DNA of 64,000 nucleotides from Candidatus Cryptobacteroides intestinavium (GCA_017694845.1 JADIMI010000066.1:1-64000), one strand, 5' to 3'; positions 18,101-27,294 are shown, counted from the first letter of the stretch. Translations and numbers: made by a program. The notes: generated by a model from the sequence alone, not told the origin.

Positions 18101-18744
18101 GACACATATTTCTCCGCGGAATCGAACACTATACCGAACTGCCGGTAAATCTCGAAAGTCAGGACAGTGCCATCGACCAGAGTCAGATACGCATATTTCC
18201 CATCCTCGCTCAATGATGCATCCTTGAAGACAGAAGGATCGGCTTCAGTCTGCGCCGGGCCGCACTCTAATGATGTAGCCCAGCCGTCATACGAGACATA
18301 CCAGATCCCGTTCTCGATCTTGAATTCCGGAGTGGCGCCGTCCTCTCCTGTAACAGGTATCCTCTGTCCTTCAGTATCAAGGACGAATTCCCCATCAATT
18401 GTCCAGTACATCACGCCATCCACCTCTCTTACCGAAATCTGAGGGGAATGGCCGCTTTCCCCATCCGTACCGTTCCTGATTATTATCTCCGACTGCACTC
18501 CGGCAGCTGTGACCAGGACAAGCGTATGGCTGCCATCCTCGTTCTCCTGGACGTTGGCTATGAACTGGTTGCCCTCGATAAGATCCACAAGATCATCGAA
18601 TTCATCAATCAACGAATTGAGCTGTTCCTGAAAGGCGGTCAACCGTACGTCAAGTTCATCAATCTGTTCCTGCAGCCCTGTCTCATCAAAAGTACAGGCC
18701 GCAAGACACAGGCACATCACACAATATGTAAATATCTTTTTCAT
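15109..18744 (-). CDS. surface lipoprotein with BACON-like domain and 27-residue leucine-rich repeats
   Basis: A 1211-residue predicted lipoprotein (lipobox CLAACTFDE; acidic residues after the Cys suggest export to the cell surface). Residues 20-60 are coiled coil (LQEQIDELDVRLTAFQEQL) followed by a DUF4988-like region to about 165. A BACON-like beta-sandwich spans about 290-385 (SSVQVPASGGPVTVEVETD). A PKD-like strand region has VHVDWGDGSSEDV. About 13 repeats of mostly 27 residues follow at about 478-823, pattern FxxCxxLxxVPxGLFxxxxxVTxxxxM, ending in GESPYTLVDGEKVHLYER. The C-terminal 370 residues are not recognised. It is the last gene of the SusC/SusD operon and a paralogue of the next gene upstream. 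Repeats relate to the BspA/DUF285 type, often adhesins. Confidence 0.75.
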   Translation of the reverse strand: MKKIFTYCVMCLCLAACTFDETGLQEQIDELDVRLTAFQEQLNSLIDEFDDLVDLIEGNQFIANVQENEDGSHTLVLVTAAGVQSEIIIRNGTDGESGHSPQISVREVDGVMYWTIDGEFVLDTEGQRIPVTGEDGATPEFKIENGIWYVSYDGWATSLECGPAQTEADPSVFKDASLSEDGKYAYLTLVDGTVLTFEIYRQFGIVFDSAEKYVSSGSGVSVPFTITGADENTVMETICSSGWTAEVTMNEDWTGTLDIAAPAESSTGKVIVLVNDGGYKTLMRTLTFISGTLNISTSSVQVPASGGPVTVEVETDMEYEVSIPEDAQSWISVVETRSEMRTETLSLSVGTNETGLPRQAEIELVSGDAVIETVLVYQLVDYDKDIMVLTVQARELTGTAASYSRKVYIPLYGAVNVHVDWGDGSSEDVDKTVTSAATMVQHEYAAEGQYCVTVKGTAAQMKGTAVNKNAASAITGVIQWGMLGLTSLEDAFRYNTSITAVPMPEDGAFAGVTTVEGMFEGCTSLVSVPEGLLSSATALVDAAMLFSDCASLTEVPERLFASNPLINDVSSMFNGCLSITSVPAGLLAGLPEITKVSNMFKECTSLTTVSENFFAANTKIENMSGIFNLCSALKTVPAGLFRGLEAVTNISTMFKGCTALESVPAGLFDDQANVTSMNSLFSTCPALGNLPSDIFMNMTKVTSASYLYEGCTDMTEFPSIRQMTSLKTVPAMWKDCSAITSVPADYFPASVSGGISVAYMFQNCTALKSVPEGLFDDFSGVTTMNQMFENCTSLESLPAGIFDSMVKVTSANQVFNGCSAFTGESPYTLVDGEKVHLYERSTDNGFTVIKNHKDTFTGCEKMADYAFIPIDWGGISDGTSGLPVLALGLAQLSGSEYFKLDITIKGSDVKECRYVLGTKESIEKRVEELGDYEKVCNRYGTAFSTSVVDKINSADGYSASSGELEPGTEYMLVVMAENVHGKTIETAVASTAAVPEGEADYQRYIGTWTVTSTSSEVDAKPQTFTVEIEPFRVNESFRVSGWGITTMGDKDVAPFIMDYADGKVSVSTYDYYGMIGMYYVYLRYRFQQNGEPYIWVTEDALCTGTYGSDGTVTLEMGKFTLPTDGKEYQVTGMDYVLYSGGSYYESLDLFKPGYTVSDYGIGPYTLTRSSQPQNAVRRSAAVGNGEFCPVLIEPKEHAAPSVKKGAFRVSR
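16262..17311 (-). repeat. tandem 81-bp coding repeats (LRR region of the 1211-residue protein)
   Basis: The DNA encodes about 13 consecutive units of roughly 27 residues (81 bp). They are conserved at protein level (Phe, Cys, Leu, Val-Pro, Phe positions) but diverged in DNA, so the array is old rather than recently amplified. One unit is about two residues short and one a residue long. Confidence 0.8.
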
Positions 18745-18775
18745 AATTAGAGCATTTATAGGTAAATATCAGGCT

Positions 18776-20683
18776 TTAGAGCCAGCCGGCATATGATGTC
18801 TCTATGGTTTGATAGTCAGCGAGTCCGGTGCATCCCGTAAAGCACCCTGCCGTTGTCTTCACTGTCGCGAAGGCAGAGCTGCCCCCTCTCTCATAAAGAT
18901 GATACCTGACACCGTCAACTTCCGTATACGGGGATTCTCCGGCAAGGGAGGTACAGTCACCGAATGTCTTTCCGAAGTTGGTGACAGCAGTACAGTCATC
19001 GAATATGGAGACCGGGACCGTCGTCAGGGAAGTACATCCGGAGAAAAGCGAATTGAAATTGGTCACTTTTACAAGGCCATCGAAAATCCCTTCAGGAACA
19101 GATGTCAGCCCCGTACATCCCTTGAATACTGACGACATATTGGTCACGGCAGTCACATCTGCAAAAAGATTTCCGGGTACGGATGTCAGACCGGTACAAC
19201 CGCTGAAGGCACTCATCAGATTTGTCACGGACGTCATACCGGAGAACAGGTCGGCCGGGATACTCGTCAATGACGTACAGTTGGCAAATATGTTGGACAT
19301 ATTCTCGGCGGCGGTGCACCATTTGAAGATCCCCTCCGGGATCGAAGATATGGCCGTCGCATAGAACGCCTGCAGGAAGCCTTCCTCCGGATTGCAGCCT
19401 TCGAAAACATCCGGAGCCACAGCCGTCACTGATTTGCAGTTCTTGAATACCATGCTGAATCTGGTGACTTCCGAACAGCCTGCAAATACCTTTGCCGGTA
19501 TCTCCTTGAGACTCTCGCAGGCAGAAAAGGCGCTGTACGCTTCATTCAGCCGCGGGGCTTTCGAGAACATCCCCTCAGGTATGGCTTCCAGAGATGTACA
19601 ATGGTCAAAGCAGCTGTATATGCTCGTCAGCTGGCTGAAAGAATCCTCGTCCGGAGCAGCAATCTCCTTGAGGTTGGCGCAGTAGTAGAACCCGTATTTC
19701 AAGGATTCAAGCCCGATGTCGCCCCACTGCCGGACAGCCGTGATCGTCGGTCTGATGGTATTCAGCTCCGGCCCCTGGTTCGCCCTGAGACTGGCCACCT
19801 TTCCGGTAATGCTGATATTGTACACACCGGGAGCATCATACTGATGCGAAGGATAGTCGGTAAGCACCCTGGACATCGTTCCGTCTCCCCAGTCGACTAT
19901 GCAGTTGATTACTCCGCTGCCGTTTGTCGTATCGAATGGCAATATCGCAGCATTGCCTGTCTCCTCTCCGACGGTGACTTCGATAACCATTGCAGACGTG
20001 GATGCAGTCGCCTGGGATACAGGAATGGTAACCGTATTCTCCTCACCTCCGTTTCCGGCAGATATGCAGACCGAACCTGTCCTCATACCTATAGTGGAAT
20101 TTTCACCGGCAGTAATGGTAAATCCGGCAGCATCCTGCTCCACAGCTATCCAGTTTGAAAGGGATATGGCAGTCCAGTTTTCCGCACAGGACACCTCTAT
20201 CCTGTATGTTCCCCCCTGCCCAGGGATGATTACATCGGTATCTTCACCCTGCAAGGTATATTCTATCGGGATGGCACTTTCCTGCCCCGGCGCGGCCTGT
20301 CTCAGGACAACACTTGCAGAAGATACTCCCGCTCCGTTTGAAGCCGCGACACTTACATTGGCATAACGGACACCCCCTTCCTGATTGTCCGAAGCCGTTA
20401 TCCTGAACGACGAATCATCGAGAATCTCTATGGCATACCAGTACCCCAGCCCGGATTCTACCGTCCAGTCGCAGTTGGCGGATACCTCCACATCAACGGA
20501 TCCACCGGCCGCCTCGAAATTCACTTCGGCACCGCTTCCGTCTTCCGCAACCGTTGTTCCGGTAACGGAAACCAGTCTTACCTCCGGCTGTTCCAGCGCC
20601 TGCTCCTCCTCGACACAGGAAGACAGCAGGACAAAGGCCATACATACAGGCACAAGATTGAAAATATATCTCATAGTATCCAT
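18776..20683 (-). CDS. surface lipoprotein with two BACON-like domains and 27-residue leucine-rich repeats
   Basis: A 635-residue predicted lipoprotein (lipobox LLSSCVEEEQ; the EEE after Cys fits a surface-export signal). Two BACON-like domains lie at about 35-130 and 140-230 (SVDVEVSANCDWTVESG and TYRIEVSCAENWTAISLS), then a PKD-like stretch (CIVDWGDGTMSRV). Ten repeats occupy about 315-600: nine near 27 residues and one partial, for example FKGCTGLTSVPEGIFDGL. The end (GESPYTEVDGVRYHLYER then GCFTGCTGLADY) matches the same module in the downstream paralogue. Start could also be the ATG at 20674. It lies 3 bp after the upstream gene. Confidence 0.75.
   Translation of the reverse strand: MDTMRYIFNLVPVCMAFVLLSSCVEEEQALEQPEVRLVSVTGTTVAEDGSGAEVNFEAAGGSVDVEVSANCDWTVESGLGYWYAIEILDDSSFRITASDNQEGGVRYANVSVAASNGAGVSSASVVLRQAAPGQESAIPIEYTLQGEDTDVIIPGQGGTYRIEVSCAENWTAISLSNWIAVEQDAAGFTITAGENSTIGMRTGSVCISAGNGGEENTVTIPVSQATASTSAMVIEVTVGEETGNAAILPFDTTNGSGVINCIVDWGDGTMSRVLTDYPSHQYDAPGVYNISITGKVASLRANQGPELNTIRPTITAVRQWGDIGLESLKYGFYYCANLKEIAAPDEDSFSQLTSIYSCFDHCTSLEAIPEGMFSKAPRLNEAYSAFSACESLKEIPAKVFAGCSEVTRFSMVFKNCKSVTAVAPDVFEGCNPEEGFLQAFYATAISSIPEGIFKWCTAAENMSNIFANCTSLTSIPADLFSGMTSVTNLMSAFSGCTGLTSVPGNLFADVTAVTNMSSVFKGCTGLTSVPEGIFDGLVKVTNFNSLFSGCTSLTTVPVSIFDDCTAVTNFGKTFGDCTSLAGESPYTEVDGVRYHLYERGGSSAFATVKTTAGCFTGCTGLADYQTIETSYAGWL
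18940..19735 (-). repeat. tandem 81-bp coding repeats (LRR region of the 635-residue protein)
   Basis: Ten consecutive units of about 27 residues, most similar to each other in the last four units (CTGLTSVP and CTSLTTVP cores). A conserved cysteine occurs in nearly every unit. Confidence 0.8.
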
Positions 20684-20686
20684 ACT

Positions 20687-22135
20687 TTAGCGTTTGATTG
20701 GAATAATTCTGGTTATGCTTTCCGTAGGCACGACTTCCTCTATTCTGGCGGACTCCACATTCTGCAGGACAACCGGAGACAGCGTAGTGCCGGCAGAGGA
20801 CCTGGTCATTGCCGGAGCCCCGGCCGGTGCTGTCGCCTCCCCTCTTGTGAATACCGGCAACCTGAGGAAAGGCCAGTTGTTGAATCTGCTGTAGCCTCCG
20901 GTAGACTCATTCCGTCCGACAAGCCCGACATATTCGTAATTCAGGGTGATTCCGTCTTCAGTCTCCGACTGGGTTCCTATGACAGACATCGTACTATAGT
21001 CCTCGGAAAGTTCCAGCGAGATGTTTCCCCCTGTCATAAGATATCCGTTTACCGGATCATACAGGGTAAGAAAAAGAATATAGGTAGATGTACCTCCATA
21101 TACCCTCGCCACCGGATTTGACTGCCAGGAAATCGGGATGTAAACATCGACTCCGTCCTGGATATCTATGCCTATCATGGTAGAGAAGTTATCATCAAAG
21201 ATATCGCTGAACAGCATATAGCGATATTCCGGAATACCTGTTGCAGTGCAGAAGTCCCGGTATGACTCATCCATGAACACCCATTCACTGCCATTGGATC
21301 CCCATATACGGTCAGCAGCCAGGGTCCATTCCCCGCCCAGTGCGGTGAACAGATCAGGATAGAGCATCTCCGTCGGCTGTATCGGGCCGGCATACCAGAT
21401 CCTGAGCTGCTCTTCATTCTCCATATAGAGATAGCCCCCGATTACGTAAGCCCCGTTTTCCCGCTCGATGCATACCACTCCATCGACAGCATTCACCGCC
21501 TCTGAAGATGACGTCATTACGGATGCCGCTACCACATCGTAAGTTCCGGACTCTATAAACAGATCTTCGGAGGAAGCGTCAATATCAATTTTCACGTTGC
21601 TGTCTCCGTACATATACAGGCTGTACATATCACCGAGAGATTCTCCATAGACATTATCGACCGCTGTCGTCCGGTCTATCGAATGGGAGAAGACAATGTC
21701 GCTGCACGTGAAATCAAAAGTATACCCTTCTTCATCGGAGACAGTTCCTGTCATACTGCAGGAGGTCCCGTTGACATTCACATGGACTTCCGCCTCTGTT
21801 ATAGCATGTTCCTGCTCCTGCGCATCAATCCAGACTGCCCCCGGTGAAACCACGTAACTGATATCATAGGAGGACATTGTGTAATGGCCGACCATAGGCA
21901 CCGGCACATCCGAGAGGATAGCGGAATTCTGCTGTGTCAGGGAAAAATCGAGGGAAATGCCGTCTGAAACCAGCCCGATGTCAAAAGACCCGGCGACATC
22001 ATTATAGACGGCTGACCCGACCTCCATAGTATATGAAGAAGACAACGCATCCGTAACCGGTTTTTCTTCCTCACACGCCACCGCTGTCAATAACGTCAGG
22101 GCGGCAATTATCGGATATCTATAATTTATTGACAT
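20687..22135 (-). CDS. lipoprotein of SusC/SusD locus, unknown function
   Basis: A 482-residue predicted lipoprotein. I chose the ATG at 22135, which gives a signal peptide with lipobox LTAVACEEEK and lies 20 bp after the upstream gene; an ATG at 22195 would overlap that gene and put 20 odd residues before the signal. CEEE after the lipobox suggests surface location. The body is beta-rich and acidic with repeated Tyr/Ser/Asp strands (GHYTMSSYDISYVV, SGTYDVVAASVMTSS). No domain was recognised. Position between a BACON protein and an LRR protein suggests a substrate-binding or structural role, which is inference. Confidence 0.6.
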   Translation of the reverse strand: MSINYRYPIIAALTLLTAVACEEEKPVTDALSSSYTMEVGSAVYNDVAGSFDIGLVSDGISLDFSLTQQNSAILSDVPVPMVGHYTMSSYDISYVVSPGAVWIDAQEQEHAITEAEVHVNVNGTSCSMTGTVSDEEGYTFDFTCSDIVFSHSIDRTTAVDNVYGESLGDMYSLYMYGDSNVKIDIDASSEDLFIESGTYDVVAASVMTSSSEAVNAVDGVVCIERENGAYVIGGYLYMENEEQLRIWYAGPIQPTEMLYPDLFTALGGEWTLAADRIWGSNGSEWVFMDESYRDFCTATGIPEYRYMLFSDIFDDNFSTMIGIDIQDGVDVYIPISWQSNPVARVYGGTSTYILFLTLYDPVNGYLMTGGNISLELSEDYSTMSVIGTQSETEDGITLNYEYVGLVGRNESTGGYSRFNNWPFLRLPVFTRGEATAPAGAPAMTRSSAGTTLSPVVLQNVESARIEEVVPTESITRIIPIKR

Positions 22136-22155
22136 ATTGATAAAATTAAAACAGA

Positions 22156-23469
22156 CTATCTTGTAAATGCAGTCAAACCTCTGAACCTGGCCCAATAGCC
22201 TTCGACATTATCTGTCGTAGGAGTTTCAGAACTGAAAACATACAGAAGGAATCCCTCCACTGCACTGGAGTAAGTCCCGTCGTCTTCGCATTCCAAAGCC
22301 TGCGATTCCTCATTCATATTGAAGACCATATTCATTCCGGCATCAGTAGACCATGTAAGCGATGTTCCGAAAGCACCGCACCACCAGAAATAATATCCGT
22401 CAATCAGTCCGGTAAGTTCATCAACGTATTGCGTCTTCATATTCATCGTCGCCGTCTCGCCATCGTAGGTAACGAAAATCGGGAAGGAACCGAAGGATTC
22501 ATCATATACGTACATGATATAACTTTCTTCATATACATCCTCTTCAAATATCACAGGGACATTAGCGTCTGAGGAGTTCAGGGTCCACTGGCCGAGGAAG
22601 AAATTATAACTCCACATCTTCTGGCTGATGGATATCGTCTCCACGACATCCCCTCCGGCATTGAGCATATAGACCTCTCCCGAACGGTTGGCCCCGGAAG
22701 TGTTTTCCGATACAGAAAGTGAAATGGCTCCATCAGAAGTCTTTTCCACCGTTATCCAGGAGGCGTCGGTCGACACTGACCATTCCATTGAAGCCGCCCA
22801 CTGCGTAGTATTGACAATTTCCTGCACGGCATCCCTGTCGAAAGCAAATTCCTTGGTCTCGAGAAGAGGCACCCTGTCCTGGGATACCGTCAGTTCCACC
22901 GCTTTCCAGCTGGCTACTATCCTCACCGTAGTCGATCTGGCCGCTCCGGACAGATTGGTCTGTGCCGAGAAGATGATTTTCCCCGATTCGTCCACGCCGG
23001 CTTCAAGCCATGAATCGGCAATGTATATCTTAGGGGCGGATGAAGAATTGAGTGAATAGGCTATCTCCGCCTGACCGCCTTCCGGATTAATGCTGATACC
23101 GTTCTCGATATCTTCGGATCCAATGGCAAAAACGACCCCCATCTGGGAGACCACGATCTGTCTGGTGATACCGCCACCGTAAACCGATATCCTGGCCGCG
23201 CGGGAAAATTCTCCGCTGTGATCCGACACCTCGAATTCCACGGCTTCCGGACTTGCGGAGGTGATTCTCAACCAGTATTCATTGGAACTCGCAATTACAC
23301 GGTCCGCATTGGTGGACAAGGAGATCACTCCTGTCCCGCCGGAGGCCTGGAAATCCACGTCAGACTCTATCACATCAAGGTATTTTTCCTCGATTTCATC
23401 CTTGCTGCAGCCGGTAAAGACGGCTGCGGCAAGAAACAGTGCCGATATTATGTAATATATCCTTTTCAT
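22156..23469 (-). CDS. BACON-domain lipoprotein
   Basis: A 437-residue predicted surface lipoprotein (lipobox FTGCSKDEIEEK). One BACON-type domain is clear at about 35-110 (DVDFQASGGTGVISLSTN to ARISVYGGGITRQIVVSQ), and two more beta-sandwich units follow (about 115-200 and 205-290), each ending in a VSQ- or SQK-type strand. The C-terminal 130 residues, ending FLLYVFSSETPTTDN, resemble the end of the neighbouring DUF4302 protein (ILLYVFTSQTASSGT), implying a shared module. BACON domains are known from Bacteroidetes surface proteins and may bind mucin or polysaccharide. Confidence 0.7.
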   Translation of the reverse strand: MKRIYYIISALFLAAAVFTGCSKDEIEEKYLDVIESDVDFQASGGTGVISLSTNADRVIASSNEYWLRITSASPEAVEFEVSDHSGEFSRAARISVYGGGITRQIVVSQMGVVFAIGSEDIENGISINPEGGQAEIAYSLNSSSAPKIYIADSWLEAGVDESGKIIFSAQTNLSGAARSTTVRIVASWKAVELTVSQDRVPLLETKEFAFDRDAVQEIVNTTQWAASMEWSVSTDASWITVEKTSDGAISLSVSENTSGANRSGEVYMLNAGGDVVETISISQKMWSYNFFLGQWTLNSSDANVPVIFEEDVYEESYIMYVYDESFGSFPIFVTYDGETATMNMKTQYVDELTGLIDGYYFWWCGAFGTSLTWSTDAGMNMVFNMNEESQALECEDDGTYSSAVEGFLLYVFSSETPTTDNVEGYWARFRGLTAFTR

Positions 23470-23481
23470 AAGTCATATCCG

Positions 23482-24777
23482 TTAATTGTTCTTGACCAAA
23501 CTGTGTGGAACTATCTGGGCGAGAGAGCCTGCTGCAGTACCGCTGCTGGCAGTCTGGGATGTAAAGACATACAGAAGAATGGCATTGGCCGTATAGGTCC
23601 CCCAGACTCCGTTATCCTCGAAAGTAAACGATATGTTGTCCGGATCATTGCTTTCGTTCACCAGATTCAGGCCGACCGAAGTAGACCAGGTGAGATATCC
23701 TGAATTGCTGTCCCAGGGGCAGATCCAGATATAATACTGGTCGTACGTGCCCACATACTGGGCATTCAGGGTAAGATAACCGGATGGAGTCCAGCCTACC
23801 GTAAACGAAAATCCCTCAATTTCGGAAACAGTATATGTCGAACCGTCTCCGCTCGGAGCGAATTCAAGTTCATAGGTACCCGCTGACGTACTGAACGTAT
23901 AGGTTCCAAGATAACCTTCATACGGAATGAAATACGGATGTCTCTGGCCCTTTGCCTCTATCGTAAGGGGATTGCCATACCGGTCGACGGCATCCGATGA
24001 CACATATGTCTCCGTCTCTGCGTTCCAGACGAAATTCTGGACCGACATACCGTTCAGCTCGAAAGGCTCATAAAGGGTAATGCCGTCAAGAGAATAGGCA
24101 AAAGGAATTTCCTGATATGAATAGTAGGACGAGCCTTCCCCTGTATGCAACTGGTGGTAAGTAAGGCAGTTATACCCGCTTGAATTTGCTTCGATAATCT
24201 CTCCGTATACATCGTACGAGATGAAATACTGGTTCTTCATATCCTGTACCTGCTTGATGGCGGAGACGATATCCATATTCTCATCCAATGCGGTAAAGAC
24301 CGTCCTGTTGCCTGTCTTTACGGCGCGGAATATCAGTTGATGACGGTCTCCACTCTCGAACGCGAACTCGAAATCACCGTCAAAGTAATTCTGGCCGTAA
24401 ATGTCAGGATCGGACCAGGCGTGGATATAACTGTTGTACGTATCGAACGTAAGAACAACGCTGCTCGAAGTATTGATCGAATAATGGCTCGTAACGGTCA
24501 CGGAGGCATCGGCTGCCTGCTCGGACGTTACGGTCACGCTGCCGTCATCATTGAAGACCGCGGCAAAGGTACATCCGCCGAATTCCCTCGTACTGGCCGG
24601 ATAATACTGGATAAGCCAGCCTTGAGGAGAAGACAGAAGTAGATCGAGACACTCCCTCTCCTTCTGGGAAAGACGCTCGGATGAAGATACAGGGAAAACA
24701 TCTTCTATCTCATTGACACACGAAACCGTGGACAAGGCCATGACAGCGGCCGCTGATATAAGAAATATTTTTTTCAT
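23482..24777 (-). CDS. DUF4302-family lipoprotein
   Basis: A 431-residue predicted lipoprotein (lipobox LSTVSCVNEIED). The segment LSSPQGWLIQYYPASTREFG followed by FAAVFNDDGSVTVTSE is characteristic of DUF4302, a Bacteroidetes family often found beside SusC/SusD pairs. The rest is beta-rich with many aromatic residues. The C-terminal module resembles that of the BACON protein encoded 12 bp downstream. Function is unknown; surface display is inferred from acidic residues after the lipid cysteine. Confidence 0.75.
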   Translation of the reverse strand: MKKIFLISAAAVMALSTVSCVNEIEDVFPVSSSERLSQKERECLDLLLSSPQGWLIQYYPASTREFGGCTFAAVFNDDGSVTVTSEQAADASVTVTSHYSINTSSSVVLTFDTYNSYIHAWSDPDIYGQNYFDGDFEFAFESGDRHQLIFRAVKTGNRTVFTALDENMDIVSAIKQVQDMKNQYFISYDVYGEIIEANSSGYNCLTYHQLHTGEGSSYYSYQEIPFAYSLDGITLYEPFELNGMSVQNFVWNAETETYVSSDAVDRYGNPLTIEAKGQRHPYFIPYEGYLGTYTFSTSAGTYELEFAPSGDGSTYTVSEIEGFSFTVGWTPSGYLTLNAQYVGTYDQYYIWICPWDSNSGYLTWSTSVGLNLVNESNDPDNISFTFEDNGVWGTYTANAILLYVFTSQTASSGTAAGSLAQIVPHSLVKNN

Positions 24778-24795
24778 GACAATTCCTCCTCAATT

Positions 24796-25731
24796 CTAAA
24801 AATCCGACCAGTCTATACTCTCCACCTCTTCATATCTTCTGGCAAGGACGGAACGGAGTTCGTCCAGATCGATATTCCAGGAATCTGCCATATAGTTCTT
24901 CACTATATTGAGCTTCCTTTCGATGATCGCGGCTCCCGAAGTACCGGCAATATCCAGTCTGGCATTCCACTCTTCATCGGAGGACGTGATATAATAAGAC
25001 AGGACTTCCACAAAGTCTTCACCAGGCTGGCTGGAAGCGTATGCGCTGATGAAACCGATAGGCAAGGCTTCTGCATCGGTAAGCGTGTTCCACTGCGCGA
25101 CATACTGGTCCTGGGAAATCAGATTGAAGTCGGTAGGATACGCCTTGTTCTGGTTGAGAATGTGACCGAATTCGTGATGGGCGGTATGGAGGAAATAATA
25201 GTTGATGTCATCCATACTGTTGATGGTCACTGTATACCCATCTGTCTCATCCACTCCGTTGTTGTAATTTATGGTGATATATTCTTGGGTGACAAGCCAG
25301 TTGGTCACATAGAACGTTATCTTGAGACCGCCCTCGGCTGTTCCGAGCTGGAGAGTGTTGTTCGAATTCCAGGCTCCCGAACCAATGACCGGCATTACTC
25401 TTGGAGAATTCTGGCGCATGAAATGCGCATCCGACACTTCCGTATACGGATCAAGCCACAGGAACTTGATCAGCTTGGCAAGAATCCGTGCGCATGTTTC
25501 GTCAGCCGGTACGAGATCATAGTCCATATCGCTTTCTATATCCTCGTAGCGGTAGATGAAATTTATATTGTACGGCAGAAGGAAATTTTCGTTCAGCCAT
25601 CTGTCAAAATCGGTTTCAGGGTTGACAGAATCCATTATGACGCTTGTCGGGCTGAGTTCATCCTTATAGCAGGACGACACTGCGACGACAGCGGAAACCG
25701 CGATGGAAATATATATTAATACTCTTTTCAT
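24796..25731 (-). CDS. SusCD-associated zinc metallohydrolase lipoprotein (HExxH)
   Basis: A 311-residue predicted lipoprotein (lipobox VSSCYKDEL). Residues 186-190 are HEFGH, preceded by TAH and followed by ILNQNKAYPTDF, the zinc-peptidase motif of a lipoprotein family known to be encoded next to SusC/SusD (substrate import-associated zinc metallohydrolases). The N-terminal region has WLNENFLLPYNINFIYRYEDIESD, also typical. It lies 30 bp after susD and 18 bp before the DUF4302 gene. Probably acts at the cell surface on a protein or peptide substrate that the SusC/SusD pair then imports; the substrate is not known. Confidence 0.85.
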   Translation of the reverse strand: MKRVLIYISIAVSAVVAVSSCYKDELSPTSVIMDSVNPETDFDRWLNENFLLPYNINFIYRYEDIESDMDYDLVPADETCARILAKLIKFLWLDPYTEVSDAHFMRQNSPRVMPVIGSGAWNSNNTLQLGTAEGGLKITFYVTNWLVTQEYITINYNNGVDETDGYTVTINSMDDINYYFLHTAHHEFGHILNQNKAYPTDFNLISQDQYVAQWNTLTDAEALPIGFISAYASSQPGEDFVEVLSYYITSSDEEWNARLDIAGTSGAAIIERKLNIVKNYMADSWNIDLDELRSVLARRYEEVESIDWSDF

Positions 25732-25761
25732 ATACTGATTTGCTTTATCGGATTCTTACTC

Positions 25762-27288
25762 TTATTCTGTCGGATTCGGTTCCAGACCGGCAGATACCAC
25801 TGCGTTAGGCAGCTGTACCGCAAGACGGGGATCGTAAGGCTGCAGATTGACAGGAGCCTCGCCGTCTATCTCGTGAGTATATGCAACCCCGTATCGTTTC
25901 AGATCCTGCAGCCGCGTTCCTTCATGAACGGTCATTATCCTCCTTGCATGGAGGCAGGCCCTGATCATATTGACCTCTGTTCCTTCCGTCAGGGTCATAC
26001 CCTTCGGTGCAAGGGTAAGGATATTGTAAAGGTCGTCATCCTCGCTCTCCGGATCCGCATAGAAATCCGAAATCTGCTCCAGGGTACAACTGCCTGTCAG
26101 TCCGAGGCTGGCGTAGAAATAGTTCAAGTCACGAACCGCAGCTTCATAATTTCCCGCCAGCACATTAGCCTCCGCCCTGTCGATCATCGTCTTCTCGGCA
26201 GAAAATACGACATACACGATATATGGCTGTCCGATACCGACGACTATGTCGGAATAGATAAAATACTCGTTGAACTTAGGAGAGAAATACGACCTTGACA
26301 TAGTATAATAGGTAACCCCGTAATCGGTATTGCTTATGTGTCCCCATGGAGTCATGCTGAAGATATTGTTCTCGAGATGCTGCTGGGTCACAATGTAACG
26401 CCCGAACATATATCTTGCATACAGGGAATTCGAACTCTGGAGCATGAAATTGGCCGCCTCTTCAGCCGAAGCGAAAGTATTGGCGTATTCATCCGACGAA
26501 GTTCCCGTATAGAGAGACCAGTTGCGGAACACTCCTGTCGGATCATCACCGATAGCGGCGGTGGCATAGTCTATGGATTTTTCATAATCTCCGTAATAGA
26601 GATAGAACTGTGCTGCGAAAGCAGCGGCAGCAGCCGAATTGAAATGCCACTTTACCTGATCATAAGCGGTATCGTCTATCAAAGGATATCCGGCTTCGAT
26701 GTCTTCCGCAATCCTTGCGTAGACATTGGCCACGGAACCTCTGGTATAATCCACATAGACGGTCGTTTCCGGTTCGGTAACGTACGGAATACCGAGATCG
26801 GTCTCACTGGACTCCGCATTGTATGCCTGACAGAAAGTGTTGACTATGATGAAATGTCCGTATGCCCTGCAGAGAAGAGCCTCCCCTTTCTGCGGATTGA
26901 GACTTTCCGGATTCCCCATATCCTCTATGGCCTGGAGGGCGTGATTGGCCGAAGCGATGGAGTTATATGCCCTGTTCCACAGCTCGGTAGGGGAATCGAA
27001 GGACTCTCCGGTCACATCTGTGCAACGGTACACCTGATCGAAGATAGCCTGATAGACATCAATGTTATTCCCATAGTCAACGACATTGTCTGAACGGAGT
27101 TCCTGCAAAGTCACCGGAAGAAGGTCAGTATATGCCGATACCAGGATCTGGGAAATCTTTTCCGGAGTATCGAGTTCGGTACGGCTGTCCGGCATCTCGT
27201 CCAGAAACTTGTTGCAGGACAGGACAGGAAGGACGGACACTGAAAACAATGCCACCCTGTATATTGTATTAATCATTTTCATATCCAA
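25762..27288 (-). CDS. SusD/RagB-family nutrient-binding lipoprotein
   Basis: A 508-residue SusD-like surface lipoprotein that forms the lid of a SusC transporter. Lipobox is PVLSCNKFLDEMP. The helical TPR-like fold signatures are present: AYTDLLPV near the start, LWNRAYNSIASANHAL, GEALLCRAYGHFIIVNTFCQAYN and the C-terminal ARRIMTVHEGTRLQDLKRYG. It begins 6 bp after susC. No enzyme of carbohydrate breakdown is encoded in the operon, so a RagB-like peptide role is plausible. Confidence 0.9.
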   Translation of the reverse strand: MDMKMINTIYRVALFSVSVLPVLSCNKFLDEMPDSRTELDTPEKISQILVSAYTDLLPVTLQELRSDNVVDYGNNIDVYQAIFDQVYRCTDVTGESFDSPTELWNRAYNSIASANHALQAIEDMGNPESLNPQKGEALLCRAYGHFIIVNTFCQAYNAESSETDLGIPYVTEPETTVYVDYTRGSVANVYARIAEDIEAGYPLIDDTAYDQVKWHFNSAAAAAFAAQFYLYYGDYEKSIDYATAAIGDDPTGVFRNWSLYTGTSSDEYANTFASAEEAANFMLQSSNSLYARYMFGRYIVTQQHLENNIFSMTPWGHISNTDYGVTYYTMSRSYFSPKFNEYFIYSDIVVGIGQPYIVYVVFSAEKTMIDRAEANVLAGNYEAAVRDLNYFYASLGLTGSCTLEQISDFYADPESEDDDLYNILTLAPKGMTLTEGTEVNMIRACLHARRIMTVHEGTRLQDLKRYGVAYTHEIDGEAPVNLQPYDPRLAVQLPNAVVSAGLEPNPTE

Positions 27289-27294
27289 TCTGGT

